The notes below the pieces were generated by a model. The model saw only the letters and a list, made by a program, of their open reading frames with translations. It was not told the origin of the DNA and did no database searches. The position numbers and the translations under genes were made by a program. A stretch of DNA of 64,000 bases from Neoechinorhynchus agilis (Eukaryota; Acanthocephala), in NCBI GenBank assembly GCA_051530055.1, contig CM121341.1, positions 12,090,001 to 12,154,000 on the forward strand, in the 5' to 3' direction. Below, in pieces: positions 23,430 to 34,565 of the stretch; positions within the stretch are counted from its first letter, which is position 1; the number at the start of each line of letters is the position of its first letter.

Positions 23430-24060
23430 GTTCTCTTTTTCATGATAAAGGATTTTGTTTGGATTAAACCCGTTTTGATCACTAATCAAATCGATTTGTG
23501 TCACATATTGAAGAATTCAAGGGTTATCCGATTAAAATAAGGACATTTTTTGCGCCGAAAGGATGTTATCTACTATAAAGGGGACTGAAAGAGAAAACAT
23601 TTTTAATCGTTTGTTTTATAGCCGTTCTCTTTTTTAATGATAAAGGATTTTGTTTGGATTCAACCCGTTTTGATCGCTAATCAAATCGATTTGTGTCACA
23701 TATTGAAGAATTCAAGGGTTGTCCGATTAAAATAAGGACATCTCTTGATTAGATTCTAAATGACGGTATCTACTATAAACGAGATTGAAAGAGAAAACAT
23801 TTTTAATCGTTAATTTTATAGCCGTTCCCTTTTTGGCGACGAAGGATTTTGTAATCGATTTGTGTCAAATATTGAAGAATTCAAGGGCAATCCAATTAAA
23901 ATAGGGAAGGGGAGAAAACATTCTTAATCCTAACTTTTATAGCTGTTCCATTGGAATGATAGAGGATTTTGTTTGAAGTAAACACTCTTTTATCGTTAAT
24001 CGAATCGATTTGTGTCAAATATTCATGAACTTAAGGGTATTCCGTAAGAGATTCGTATTT
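23430..24060. repeat. ~200-bp tandem repeat, about 3.5 degenerate copies
   Basis: The block AAAGGATTTTGTTTGGATT...AATCGATTTGTGTCA...ATTGAAGAATTCAAGGG recurs at about 23450, 23642, 23845 and 23960, with growing divergence and deletions. No coding content is seen. It lies in the space between the divergently transcribed INSIG-like and ISYNA1 genes. Confidence 0.7.
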
Positions 24061-24742
24061 TTTTCCAAATTAATCCTTACAGAGTCCTATTCTCAAAAGG
24101 TTTTAATTTTACCGTTCTAAAACGATAATTGATTGCAAAGTTCCATCACTCCCTTGTTTTTGTCTCATTTCAAAACAAATCTGATCAAAGCGAAGCGTAA
24201 TTAGAAACGCATTATTCGTCATGGCACAGAATCTCGAATTAACGCGACATGCTGACGTCAGGACGATACAGATTTTCTCATGCTTCTTCCAGTTTGTGAT
24301 TGGCTCTGAAGAAAAATGCTTAGCTCTGATTGGCTATAACATTAGTCTATGAAACTTTTATTAGTTTTTTTAATTGGTTGTTGTAAAGAAGTTGTTTTCG
24401 TGGATGCATTTTGTTTGGTGTGATATTGAGATTTATTAATTCCCTTTGTGACAATATTTCGTCCGTTTCGTAAGACTTCTTTAGGTTTTTTGGAAGTAGA
24501 TGAATCTAAACTAATAAATCTCTATATCGCCAAACAAAATATAATTCCAATTAAGCAGTACGGCCTGTTCGATTTTCTGTAATCAGAAGACTGCAAAAAA
24601 CGAAGCAATTTTAATTCCTGGATTGATACTGAGCTGACGAAAGCAAATTTGTTTTCCTGATAGGTAAAATAGTGCAGGTATCATTTGTGTTTTTTCTTTA
24701 TCATTTTCTAAAGTTTCCCGTCTCCGTGTCGCACTTCGTAGA
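24061..24742. other. Upstream region of the inositol-phosphate synthase gene
   Basis: AT-rich, no exon recognised. CCAAT-like and TATA-like words occur, but none can be tied to a start site. An imperfect inverted pair (ATTTTGTTTGGTGTGATATTGAG near 24416 / CTCTATATCGCCAAACAAAAT near 24520) could form a stem. Confidence 0.35.
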
Positions 24743-27054
24743 ATGTCACAATCTCTGATGGTGCATTCAGAATCGAACTGTTCAATAACCGATCGATACA
24801 TTGAGTCTACTTACACCTACGAACACAGCATTGCACGAAAAACGGATGATGGACAGATCCGTGTAGCTACCGAGCGAGTCCCGATGGTTATCCGAACAGA
24901 CAAAACTGCACCTAAAAAATTAGGGGTTCTTATAGTCGGCATTGGTGGAAACAATGGATCAAGTCTGATCGCAATGCACTTTGCAAACAAGCGAAAGATT
25001 TCTTGGCGTACAAAGAACGGGGATCAACAAGCAAACTATTACGGTTCCTTGACTCAATCTGGAACACTTTATGTAGGATCAGATTATGCAACCGGTAAAC
25101 TTATCTACGCTCCTTTTCAATCATTTTTACCAATGGTTTGTCCGGATGATATCGTATTTGGAGGATGGGACATTCGAAGAGCTGACCTCTGGCTTGCAGC
25201 GAAATATGCCCGAGTAATGGACCCTGAAATGCTCGATAAAGTACAAAATGACCTTCAATCAATAAAACCAATGAAAGCCCTGTTCGACGTTCAGTTCGTC
25301 AATGCGAATCAAACAGAAAGATGCGATAACCTCAAATCCGGTTCACGATACGTACTCGTGGATCAAATCCGAGACGATATTAGACAATTCAAAGCTGCTA
25401 ATCGTCTCGATAATGTGATTGTTGTGTGGATGGCGAACACTGAACGGTATTGCGATGTAAGAAACGGACTGAATCTCACTGAAAGTGAACTTATGGCATC
25501 GCTAATAAGAAACGAATCCGAAATCTCTCCGTCTACTCTATATGGCATTGCTTCTGTTCTCGAAGGATGTGCTTACATTAACGGGTCGCCGCAAAACACT
25601 TTTGTTCCTGGTCTTATTGAATTGGCCGAACGTCTTCAAGTGCCAATAATTGGCGACGATTTAAAAACGGGACAAACAAAGGTGAAATCTGTACTTGTGG
25701 ATTTCCTTGTTTCCGCTGGAATGAAACCTTTGTCCATTGTCAGTTATAACCATCTCGGAAATAATGACGGGCTTAATTTGTCTGCCTTCAAGCAGTTCAG
25801 AAGCAAAGAGGTAAGAGAGGTTAAGATAAAATTAAGCCGAAATTTATATCGATTGTTGTATTTTAGATCAGCAAAAGCAGTGTAAAGAACATCCGATTCC
25901 ACCAATCATTTCTATGGCAGTTTTTCCGATTTGGGTTTACTTGTGTGTGGCTATAGTTTAGCATTTTGATATTCAACCTAACAAAATTAGAGAATAACAT
26001 CGTAGATGGCCTTCTTCGACTCGAGTACTTATCGTAATCTTCTAGCTTTTAATTTTACCTTAAATTCTTAGCCATTAATAACTATTTTGATCAAACGAAG
26101 GCGTAAACCTGTAGTGGTGCATTGAATATCAAAAACTCTAAGGTGCGTAATTTTAGGTTGAACTTTTAGTTAGGAGAGAAAATACAAGTGGATTTTGATC
26201 CAATAGTAATTTACACCATAGCAGTTTTTACTGAGCAAGTTTTCTATATCTCATGTGCTCGTGTTTTCGTGCAATAATTACACCTAAGCTAATATTCGAT
26301 TCCCAAAAAAGTAATTCTAAAATGACAGCCATGTCTAAAACTTCTTAAGTTCTAAAAAGGTATGTATTTGATAATAACGCCCTCTTCTTTAAAAAGCCGA
26401 TCAGTGGAATACGATGTGAGTAGTTGACGACGCAATTCAAAGCAATCCTATTTTATATCCTCGAAAGTACGATAATGAAGCCAATAAGTTATCGATTGAC
26501 CACTGTATTGTCATAAAGTACGTCCCAGCCGTCGGAGACTCCAAGCGAGCCATGGACGAATACTACACGGAAATTGCTTGCGGCGGTCGCCACACTCTTG
26601 CGATTCATAATACATGCGAAGATTCTTTACTTGCAGCACCTCTAATACTCGATCTGATTCTCCTGACAGAACTCTTTTCTCGAATGGCTTTTAGTTTGGA
26701 CAAAGGTCAACATTGGTCTCAAATGCACCCAGTGTTCAGCGTTCTATCGTACCTATGCAAAGCTCCACTCGTTCCCGATGGTACCCCAGTGGTCAATGCC
26801 CTCTTTAGTCAAAGAGCTTGCATTGAAAACCTGATCAGGTTTGTGGATTTCTTCATTTAAGGTTATTTCTGACATACTATTCAACGAGAGTGATTTTTAG
26901 AGCTGCCGTCGGATTATCGCCGGTCAATCATATGATGCTTGAGTCTAAATTAGTCGAAATGGGCAAGATGCCAAAGCGTCTTCAAGAGAAATTATATCGA
27001 ATGCGTGGAGCATGCGAACACAATCACGTACAAAATGGAGGAGATGCTCTCTGA
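24743..27054 (+). CDS. ISYNA1: Inositol-3-phosphate synthase (MIPS/INO1), four exons
   Basis: Exons 24743-25810, 25867-25879, 26421-26838 and 26901-27054 (TGA) give 550 residues; human ISYNA1 has 558. All introns start GT and end AG. The enzyme converts glucose-6-phosphate to inositol-3-phosphate with bound NAD, in the cytosol. Seen: the NAD-binding loop GIGGNNGSS at 66-74, [21 protein letters not shown], the [10 protein letters not shown] block, [27 protein letters not shown] at 334-343, [16 protein letters not shown] and [11 protein letters not shown], ending with NHMMLESK. Exon 2 is only 13 nt (ISKS plus one base), needed to keep both frame and the conserved SKS block. AATAAA follows near 27078. 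The reading frame is intact. Neighbour INSIG-like gene is divergent, about 1.6 kb away. Confidence 0.95.
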
Positions 27055-27627
27055 AAAGAAAAATGGATTTTTTTAATAAATAACTAACAGTTGGCGCAAG
27101 GCTGTACTTTATTACGCTTCTGAGTTTTCCAATCGGTGGGTTCAATTTGAAATCTTATAGACGTTCTAGGGATGATTTATGTATTGTGAATCTTTCAGAA
27201 GACCATGTTTTCTGTTTATTGATAATCATATTGAGCTGCATGTCAAAATTAATAAGAAATCGATCAGTTCTATTTTAAAGACTTAATTTTAGCTCAGTTA
27301 TGAGCATTAAGTAAGATTTCGTTGGATTTTAGGGCTCTCTGGAAACTCCCATGCCGCAATGTACATTTCTTAGAATGTGAATTGAGTTCAGTCAAAAGGA
27401 ATAAAAATGATGCAGAAATCTTAGTAACTTTTAAATAATGATCAAATAAATGTATTCAATCAATCTTCATTTCTCGACAATTAACACACTCACCACCTCC
27501 CGCCGAATTCCAGCTTTTGTCCTTCCTCGACCGTCGCCATCACACTGGCAGCATTGCACGATTAGCGCTCCCTTTTAGGAAAATAATCAGGTTTTTGCGT
27601 TTGATCCTAACAAAATGATTTGTTTTT

Positions 27628-28115
27628 TATGAAGATTGGCCGGCCGGTAACTTATATCAATGTGTGGATCGCACGGCCCGCCGATTTGGTTCAGAGAAGT
27701 AATTTAATTACTCAATGCACTGAACCATCCGGTACGAGTTTGTACGCATTCCTCCGGATCCTCAGATACCTCCCGAGGAGGCGGGACTCATCAGTGAGTT
27801 TCCTCCCTTCAGCGGTATTTCGTACCCTTTGGCTGTGCGTCATTGGTACTAATGGATTCGAACCACTGGACCCTTAATCGGGATCACGGGCATTAGACCA
27901 CTTGACCACCTCGACACAACTACGAAATGTACAAACTCAGCCAATTTTATATTTATTAATTCAAGGCCATTGAATTAGGATCTTTTCATGAAGATTGGCC
28001 AGCCGGTAACTTATATCAATGTGTGGCTGTTTATCACACGGCTGATAATTTTTTGGGCACACAGCCCACCGATTTGGTTCAGAGAAGTAATTCAATTACT
28101 CAATGCATTGAACCA
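27628..28115. repeat. Direct duplication flanking a SINE
   Basis: GAAGATTGGCCGGCCGGTAA...GATTTGGTTCAGAGAAGTAA occurs at 27628-27732 and, nearly identical but with an extra ~32 bp, at 27989-28115. The tRNA-related SINE lies between the copies. Confidence 0.75.
27735..27917 (-). mobile_element. tRNA-derived SINE, best-preserved copy
   Basis: Read on the minus strand from 27917, the sequence opens GTCGAGGTGGTCAAGTGGTC, a good polymerase III box A, and about 35 nt later has GGTTCGAATCC, a perfect box B. The head looks like a type of Ser/Leu/Arg tRNA, but its 3' acceptor strand does not pair with the 5' end, so it is not a functional tRNA gene. The body continues leftward with the blocks shared by the copies at 19.5 and 47.4 kb. 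Confidence 0.7.
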
Positions 28116-28239
28116 TTTGTGTTTCCCTCGTGCTTTTACTTGGATAAAGATTAAGTGGTTTTCATTAGAAACTTTAATTTCTTGATTAGTTGGTTAAATA
28201 TATCTTTACCTTCCTAAGTAATCTTTCTTATCACCATTC

Positions 28240-28690
28240 TTGAATAGAATAAGCACAGTGCGAAATCTTTTATTGCTAGAATATTTCGGATTTTAATCAA
28301 ATCCATCTTCAGGGTGCCAATTGTAATGACGCAGAGACCAATGTGTGTTGACTTCTTTCGGGACATTATACTGTTAGTGTGGGTGTGTATGTTTTAATGT
28401 TACCCTGAAGATGGATTTAATATTATGGAAAGCCTCTTTTCCCAACACCCTCATGTTGAGGGATGAGCTGACGGACAGCGTTGCCCTCCTCTGATTCCCT
28501 TTTCAGACAACCGAAGAAAAGCTTCCTGACGAAGACGCAAGGCGTCGAAAATTTGAAGCAATAAACAAATAAAACACCCATTTTCCGTTCGATAATAAAT
28601 CTGGAAGATGGATTTGATTAAAATCCGAAATATTTGAACAGTAAAAGATTTTGCAGTGTGTATATTCTATTCAAGAATAGTGCTAAGGAA
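28240..28690. mobile_element. Inverted-repeat element carrying a PLE-type tail
   Basis: About 75 bp at the left (TTCTTGAATAGAAT...GGATTTTAATCAAATCCATCTTC) are mirrored at the right (GAAGATGGATTTGATTAAAATCC...ATTCTATTCAAGAATAG). Inside, 28521-28559 holds GCTTC, CTGACGAA, GACGC-AAG-GCGTC, GAAAATTT, GAAGC, then AATAAA-like sequence: the same architecture as the PLE tail at 14.0 kb. A third partial inverted copy of the arm occurs near 28395-28420. Confidence 0.65.
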
Positions 28691-28926
28691 AATTACTGAG
28701 GAGGGTGAATGTATATTTAACAAGTTGTTTTTGCCTACGCCGTTGCATTATTATCTTTTATTTAATTATAAGATGAGAATTTCTTTTCACACTTCATGCC
28801 ATAATATCCTTTCATGCATCTGCAGATATACGTTGTCGTCAAACTGGTGCATACTCCATTATTTAGGCATGGGTCCGGGGAGCAGTGATTCTTTTTAAAT
28901 CCTATTTCTAAAAAATAATATATATT

Positions 28927-29314
28927 TTAATGGGTCAAAAATTGCAACATACGTGGTTTGTAGTCTCTGTTATAGGTAGATTCTGGACGTTGGATGGGAA
29001 TCTGTACAGGACCACTTTGATGTTGATGCTTATTTTGATGGAAGTAAGGTCTGTGAGTGGTCGTGGTTGTCTTCTTAAGAAGAGCGGCAATGCCATTTTG
29101 AGCTAAGGGCTTTGGGGTCGTAGTTGTTTTCTTTTTGAACAAAAATCCTTATAATTCAAGATTATAGGAGAGTTCTGACGAACGTAGGTAAAATACCTTC
29201 TGATGATTTGACATTAATGGCCAATATAGTGACCACTGCCAAAATGATAACTTTCTTTAAATGTAAGCATAATGAGATTTTTTATATTGATGCACTGAAA
29301 CTTACGGTATTCAT
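28927..29314 (-). CDS. Small secreted Thr/Lys/His-rich protein, three exons
   Basis: Exons 29314-29306 (ATG AAT ACC), 29254-29197 and 29147-28927 (TAA), joined by GT/AG introns of 51 and 49 nt, give 95 residues. The first 21 (MNTKVIILAVVTILAINVKS) form a clear signal peptide. The mature part starts SEGFLFKKKTTTTPKP and has two KKTTTT clusters, a His/Gln-rich stretch and a tyrosine-containing C-terminus. There are no cysteines. The Thr runs could carry O-glycans. I recognise no family. A TATA-like CATATAAGG lies about 60 nt upstream of the ATG. The consistent frame across three exons and the signal peptide make it likely real. Confidence 0.6.
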
Positions 29315-30160
29315 TGCAAACTTCTGGTATCTAGTTCTTTCAACGGTTTCTTACAACAAAGAAATTCCTTATATGCAATAGATAAATGATGGAGATAAAT
29401 GTCAGATCATTTGATGGATGTAGCTCGGAAGGGGGAAGACAGAAGTGATTATGCACAACGTTGATAGTTGTTATGGGCACCTTGTGCCATGTTATACGAT
29501 GCAAAGGTTACGAATGATAACCTAAAAAGGTTTTTTTGCATTAAAAAAAAGCTAAAAGAGAATAATACTCCATAACTGCATTTTATATCTTGGAAGATTG
29601 ATCGGTTTAGATGTTGTATAGAAATTCTAACGGAAATTATAGGTTATCTGGACTAAAAAAGAAGAATGCACGATCTGTGACCATTTAGTGCTCAATTGCT
29701 TAAATTCTACGAATTAATTGCAGTCGATTCGTCGCGGTGGAGAATGATCCCGTTCGGGCAGACAGGAGTATATTGTTTAAAGAAAATAGTCACAAAAAGA
29801 AGAGTATCGATTTCGACGCAGAATGGTGTTTAAAGCTTGTCAATCATTTTCGACGGAATATGCGGTGAAAAGCTATGGATAAAAAGCATAATAAATGGGA
29901 AGCGCTGCGCAGAAATGGACAATGCATGACTATACCATTTGAAGCCGTCTTCTCTCAATGAAGTTGATGATACTCTCACACTCTCACATTTCACAGTCTT
30001 GATTTTAGTATCTTGAGCAGCAGAAATCCGATTGCGCTTTGGTAGTATAGTCTTCACTTCCTACAATTTAAATCGTCGCTACTATTGTTTATAAGTTTGT
30101 CTTTACGACGTGGTTGCGCCCGAAGTAAGGTTCGAACACACGGTTATTTATTTTCTTTTT
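29315..30160. other. No gene recognised
   Basis: AT-rich sequence with short frames only. The minus-strand frame near 29830-30057 has no recognisable features. Confidence 0.35.
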
Positions 30161-30338
30161 CTTAGTTTTGCCACCCCGGAGTTAAGTTCACTAATTTATT
30201 TCCGATATTTCGTCAGATATTACTTTCAAGTGCGAATCAATGACAAACCTTGGGAAAATGTCGGAATTATCCAACGTGAAATATCGGAAATAAATTAGTG
30301 AACTTAAATTCGGGGTGGCAAAACTAACAAAAGAAAGT
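30160..30338. mobile_element. MITE-like fold-back element, copy A
   Basis: TTAGTTTTGCCACCCCGGAG at the left and its inverse at the right (CGGGGTGGCAAAACTAA) bound a ~175-bp palindrome whose inner arms (TTCACTAATTTATTTCCGAT / reverse) also pair. No coding capacity is seen. A related element lies at 34345-34565. Confidence 0.7.
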
Positions 30339-30849
30339 ATCTTTTCCACCAAAGATAATAATCCAAAACAACACGGATATTTTTCCATCATTTTAACTAC
30401 AAATGACAACTTATTCATTCATTACAATCCATTTATTTAATTATACTCGCAGCACCAATCACGATTCAGTATGCCAGCGGCGTTTTCTCACTGGACAGCC
30501 TTATTATTGTGGTAGCCGGTCACCTCCTCACCCGACAGCCCGATTCGTCGCATAGTTTAAAGGTGGACTTCCCCGGCTCTCCATGTCTCGACCCGAGTTG
30601 CTCGAAATCGTCTTCATATCCCAATTCGACGTATTTTGCCGCTTTAGCCTGCGTTACTTTGATGGCTTGTTGGCTCTTTCCCTGATGTCAAAAGAAAATT
30701 ATCACTCCAGGTTCCTCGCGAACACTCGAATTCTGATACTTTTTGAATTAATAATGACTTATTAAATCAATCGAAATATATACATTCGTCGACATGTGAG
30801 CAGGTACCGGGTTATATGATTAGGATCACTCTGTAAATAACTTTTTTTA

Positions 30850-30895
30850 TTAAAAACGTTTCAAACCTCGTAGGGTTCATCATCAGTTTGTAAGT
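30850..30895 (-). other. PLE-type tail fragment
   Basis: On the minus strand: CTGATGAT, GAACC-CTACGA-GGTTT, GAAACGTT. This is the same loop-hairpin pattern as other PLE tails here, and close to the sequence at 35393-35432. Confidence 0.5.
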
Positions 30896-30949
30896 TTAAA
30901 GATTGAATTCAACGTTCAAGATCTGTTTGGACATCAAAATTTAAATTAT

Positions 30950-31090
30950 CATGAACCGGAGAAAAGACCCAACCTCACAATCTAACAATCTGTCCTGTGA
31001 ATTCGAGTGTTCGAAGGAACCAAAGAAACATGGGTCCTTTGCTTTGTGAACTCGCACAAATAAAAGTGTTATTATATTGGTTGTTTTATG
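30950..31090 (+). repeat. Dispersed repeat, second copy of 14240-14470
   Basis: Shares AAAGACCCAACCTCACAA, the GAATTC...CGAGTG block and a tail ending AAAGTGTTATT. It abuts the LINE fragment that follows. Confidence 0.5.
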
Positions 31091-31117
31091 GCAGAGAAAT
31101 TAAAATGATTTTATTTT

Positions 31118-31290
31118 AGCTCCAGGATCTCTCGAAGAAATTGAGAGAGGCAACCGGAGACTCAAGAGCAGGCGTATTCCTTCGACAAAATATCTCGCTA
31201 GCAGTACAACGAGGCAATGCTGCCAGCGTGATGGCGACGGTCGAAGAAGGACAAAAGCTGGAATTTGGCGGGAGGTGGTGAGTGTGCTTC
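31118..31290 (+). mobile_element. LINE C-terminal fragment, second copy
   Basis: In one frame: LQDLSKKLREATGDSRAGVF, then the LRQNISLAVQRGNAASVMAT block, then a stop after GGRW. It is near-identical to 735-905. Preceded by a TTTTAG that could serve as a splice acceptor, but the context is repeats, so I take it as a relic. Confidence 0.5.
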
Positions 31291-31639
31291 AAACAGACTG
31301 TTTGAATTGTTAAAAATATATATCTTTCGTTTATCAAAAAAATTTCTCCGCCAGAAAAAAACCGACGAGGTTCGAAATTTTGTGGCCACTTTTCTCTTAA
31401 CCTCCCTGATATCGATTTATTGTAAATTTTAAAACAAAAACGATCGCATGCTTACATTCCATACAAAACATTGACTAACAATGCAACCAATGGGCGGTGC
31501 AATATAAAAGGAGAGAAAGTTAATTTTAGGTGGTATTTTAAATTATAGCAACAAAGCCTCTCACAACCCTGCCTCATAAAATAATACAATTAATATATCA
31601 TAATCGCTCAAATGCTTTTTAAGACCAAGGCCTTTTTGA

Positions 31640-32171
31640 CTACCTTGATCCCGATGTCCGCCTAGCCCTCGTTGGTGGAGCACTGCGACGATTCCTCCTT
31701 GTGGAGTCATAAATGGTCGATGGATCAACATCAGTTGGTCGCTGCTGGCAAATATTCATGGAAAGATTAAGTGTCGGTAAGGACGGAAAAGGAATTGTGG
31801 AGCGCGGACTTAAACTTCCAGCACTTTCCATTTCCTGTCTTTTTTCCTCAGTCGTTTTCGATTCTACAGGAATTGGGCTTTGTCCGACAGCGGTTAAATA
31901 GCTCGGTTTTTCACCTAGATTTGGTGGAGTGAATTTCTGAGAACTTTTCTTTGGCGAACTCAACCATATAATATCCGGCGATGGAGCCTTCGCTTGTACA
32001 ACAGGAGAGTTTCCTTGTTTTGCCTTCTTTTCGGTAGCTGAATCTTGCTCTTTTTGTACAACCATTCGTTTCCGAGATCCCTCGTTAAAAACTTGCTTAT
32101 TCTTTACCACTGGTATACCTCTGATCTCGTTGGTCGTAATATCATCGTAGATTACAAAACCTTGCTTCAAC
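31640..32171 (-). CDS. Unassigned Ser/Pro/Lys-rich ORF, probably one exon
   Basis: An open frame of about 176 codons without an ATG, preceded by TTTTTGTAG (acceptor-like). It contains FVIYDDITTNEIRGIPVVKN at the start, a basic/acidic low-complexity middle with SPDIIWLSSPKKSSQKF, and ends with an Arg-rich stretch (STRRNRRSAPPTRARRT) before a stop that coincides with AAG|GTAGTC. This looks like a disordered nuclear-type protein segment. No family is recognised and no upstream exon was found. Confidence 0.35.
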
Positions 32172-32306
32172 TACAAAAACTAGATTCCTAGCGAGATGCA
32201 CGACTAAACTTTTACGGTTTGCGATACCAACTGCAATCAGAGACCTGATTAATGTTGAAAACGAAGCATTTTTATTTTTGTAAAGATGCTCATCGTTTAC
32301 TTTTTA

Positions 32307-32470
32307 TTGCGAATTATCAAATTCGGCCTTCGCGTAGGCCTTCTTCAGTCTATTGCTTGTAAGTATTTAAATATGTAAGTTCGTCAACTTACAAGCAATA
32401 GACTGAAGAAGGCCTACGCGAAAGCCGGAAATTATCAAATAAATCAATTATTTGATAATTCGCAATAAGA
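32307..32470. repeat. Fold-back element with two mirrored PLE-type tails
   Basis: TTGCGAATTATCAAATTCGG...CCTTCTTCAGTCTATTGCTTGTAAG is mirrored by CTTACAAGCAATAGACTGAAGAAGGCC...GATAATTCGCAA. Each arm contains CTGAAGAA plus a GGCC-type hairpin. The loop sequence ATTGCTTGTAAG also occurs in the fold-back element at 37.0 kb. Confidence 0.65.
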
Positions 32471-32579
32471 GGGCATTTATATTTTATAGCTAAAAATGAA
32501 GTCATCATCACGAAAGAAACACAAAAAGCGGCGTTTCTTCTAATCAATATTAAATTTATTTTTGTTAGGTCTTTTTCGC

Positions 32580-32690
32580 TTGGAACGTTTTATTAAAGAT
32601 GTCTAGAACTCTGTCGGTTTCATGGCCCCGAAACAAACTGACCATGAATGAGGGGAAGTTCGAGACGTCTTTAAGAAAACGTTTTCTAAT
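32580..32690. other. PLE-type tail fragment
   Basis: ACTGACCATGAATGAGGGGAAG with TTCGAGACGTCTTTAAG follows the pattern of the 35.4-kb tail (AACGATGAATCC...GGTTCGAAACGTCTTTAA). A partly inverted copy lies just left (AAGATGTCTAGAACTCTGTC). Confidence 0.4.
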
Positions 32691-32879
32691 TGGCGGGGTT
32701 AATTACCCGTCTCACCGGTACCTCGTCAAATATCGAAAATAGTATATTTAATTTCCACGATTTTAGAAGTATTCGCGTAGATGTAGATTTCAGCGATGTA
32801 ATGATTAGCTCAAGTGATCGATAATTAGACTGGAAAATTTAATCAGAAGTACTTTAGATCTTGCCACTTTTTTGAAGTG

Positions 32880-33005
32880 TTTCTTATGGCGAAAAATTTG
32901 AAGGAATTTATTGTTGAATCCGAGATATTTCAGCCCTTGATAAAAGTAACAAACTTGCCAAGCTGAAATATCTCGGATTTAACAACAAATTCCTTCACAT
33001 TTTCC
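32880..33005. repeat. Fold-back element, arms ~50 bp
   Basis: GAAGGAATTTATTGTTGAAT with CCGAGATATTTCAG is mirrored by CTGAAATATCTCGGATTTAA with CAACAAATTCCTTC. Part of the right side recurs at 33235-33275 (CAACAAACTTGCCAAGCCGA). Confidence 0.65.
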
Positions 33006-33392
33006 ACCATATAAAAACATATTTATATCCCGTTTTTACTCCATTTTTAAAGATGGGAATTGTTGCATTTTTCAAACCAATTTTCTATTTGCAAGCAGAT
33101 ATAAAAAGTTCACATTGGTATTGTAGACGTTGTTTAAAGATTGAATTGTTCATGTTTTTTACATGGCGGAAAATTGTTTTTTTCGCACTTGAATGCCGTG
33201 AATAAAACATTGAAACAACCTCGAAAAAAGCAACAAACTTGCCAAGCCGAAATATCTCGTATTATGATAAATTTTTCCGTCATTCTTTACATTTATGATA
33301 ATCGTTGAGGGACAAAAAAGATATAGAACTATGTAATAAAATATCTATTATCCCTGAAATTCTATCATTTTTAAAATTATAAAAAGATCCCA

Positions 33393-34055
33393 TTACCGTT
33401 GAAAACGAATTGAATCGAAGCAGGATTTTTCTAAAAAGGGACTATCAAGTTTCGCGCTGGTACCGTGCGTTTTATAGAACATAACGGCAAATGGAAGCAT
33501 CCTAGACGACGGAAGCCGATTAGACAGGTCCACGTACATGACGACTGGATTACTTTCAGCTCGATCAGTGGGAAGCGGCCTCCATTCTCTTACCTTACAG
33601 ACCAAAATATTCAGAATCCCATTCCGCCTCGTAATTTTTGCCCTATGAATATACTCGATCAGGGCGTCAAAATCAAAGAAAAGGTGGACGCCTTTGCTCA
33701 CAGGACCCAGGGGATTTTTTAATGGTAAATGCTCAATATCGTGGCACGATATTTTCCCATGAGCAATGTTCTGAATTTTCACGGACGATTTCAATAATAC
33801 AAACGTCAGAGCGTCCCATTTAATGAATGCAGCCGTAAAATCGTTCATTAGCTTTTCATTTCTAAGCAGAGTGACTCTCAAAAGTCGGTGAGGAAGAAGG
33901 TATTGTGATCTGCATGATGCCTTTATCCTTGAAACAAAGGCAGCTATTTCAATGGAGTTTACTCGTTCGTTGAGGCAGAATACATCGTTTTTGTGAACGA
34001 TGCCAATTTGGGTGTTCATTCTATTCGTATTATTCATTGAGTAAAATAATTCCAT
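33393..34055 (-). CDS. Unassigned ORF, 220 codons
   Basis: From ATG at 34055 to TAA; a GTAATG donor-like word overlaps the end, so it may be an exon. The product has ordinary globular composition: an N-terminal Asn/Met-rich part, then DVFCLNERVNSIEIAAFVSR, HLPLKNPLGPVSKGVHLFFD and NPVVMYVDLSNRLPSSRM. There is no signal peptide, repeat or motif I recognise. It is the longest non-repeat ORF between 28 and 36 kb, which argues for function, but it sits among fold-back elements and could belong to an unrecognised transposon. Confidence 0.4.
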   Translation of the reverse strand: MELFYSMNNTNRMNTQIGIVHKNDVFCLNERVNSIEIAAFVSRIKASCRSQYLLPHRLLRVTLLRNEKLMNDFTAAFIKWDALTFVLLKSSVKIQNIAHGKISCHDIEHLPLKNPLGPVSKGVHLFFDFDALIEYIHRAKITRRNGILNILVCKVREWRPLPTDRAESNPVVMYVDLSNRLPSSRMLPFAVMFYKTHGTSAKLDSPFLEKSCFDSIRFQR

Positions 34056-34344
34056 TAAAAGAAAAAACAAATTCTTGGTCGAACTATCATCGTGATTTCT
34101 TCCCGATAACGAATTTTTGATTATCGGTTCTTAAAGCAACACTTTCAAACGTGAATCTTCGATCGCGTTTTGGTGGCTTAGATTAAATCTTTTAAGTTAA
34201 TAAAACACTTCTCTAGAACACTGTGCAAAAGTAAAGCGGTTTCAATTTTTCTGCCGAACTTATGGTGGTCCAGTTAAAAGCGCACAATTTTTGAATGTTT
34301 CTTTGGAAGATTTTAATATCGGATTTAATAAATCATTTCACTTT

Positions 34345-34565
34345 CTTTTGGTAGTTTTGGCACCCCCATTCGGTATCAAAAATTCACTAATTTATTTCCC
34401 CGGTATTTCATCTCTCGAATAATTCCGAAATTTCCCCAAGATTTGTCATTCAGACGTCGTAAACGCTTAAAAGAAAAGACTAATCTCGGACCCATGTCGG
34501 AATTGAAATAAATTAGGTAATTTTTGAATTCGAATGAGGGTGGCAAAACTACCAAAAGAAAGTCT
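34345..34565. mobile_element. MITE-like fold-back element, copy B
   Basis: CTTTCTTTTGGTAGTTTTGG at the left and GGCAAAACTACCAAAAGAAAG at the right are inverted termini. Inside are AATTCACTAATTTATTTCC and its rough inverse. It is related to the element at 30160-30338 but longer and more diverged. Confidence 0.65.

Noticed and set aside
27841-27917. Possible tRNA gene on the minus strand
   Set aside because: Box A and box B are good, but the acceptor ends do not pair and the sequence continues into a repeated body; it is a SINE head.
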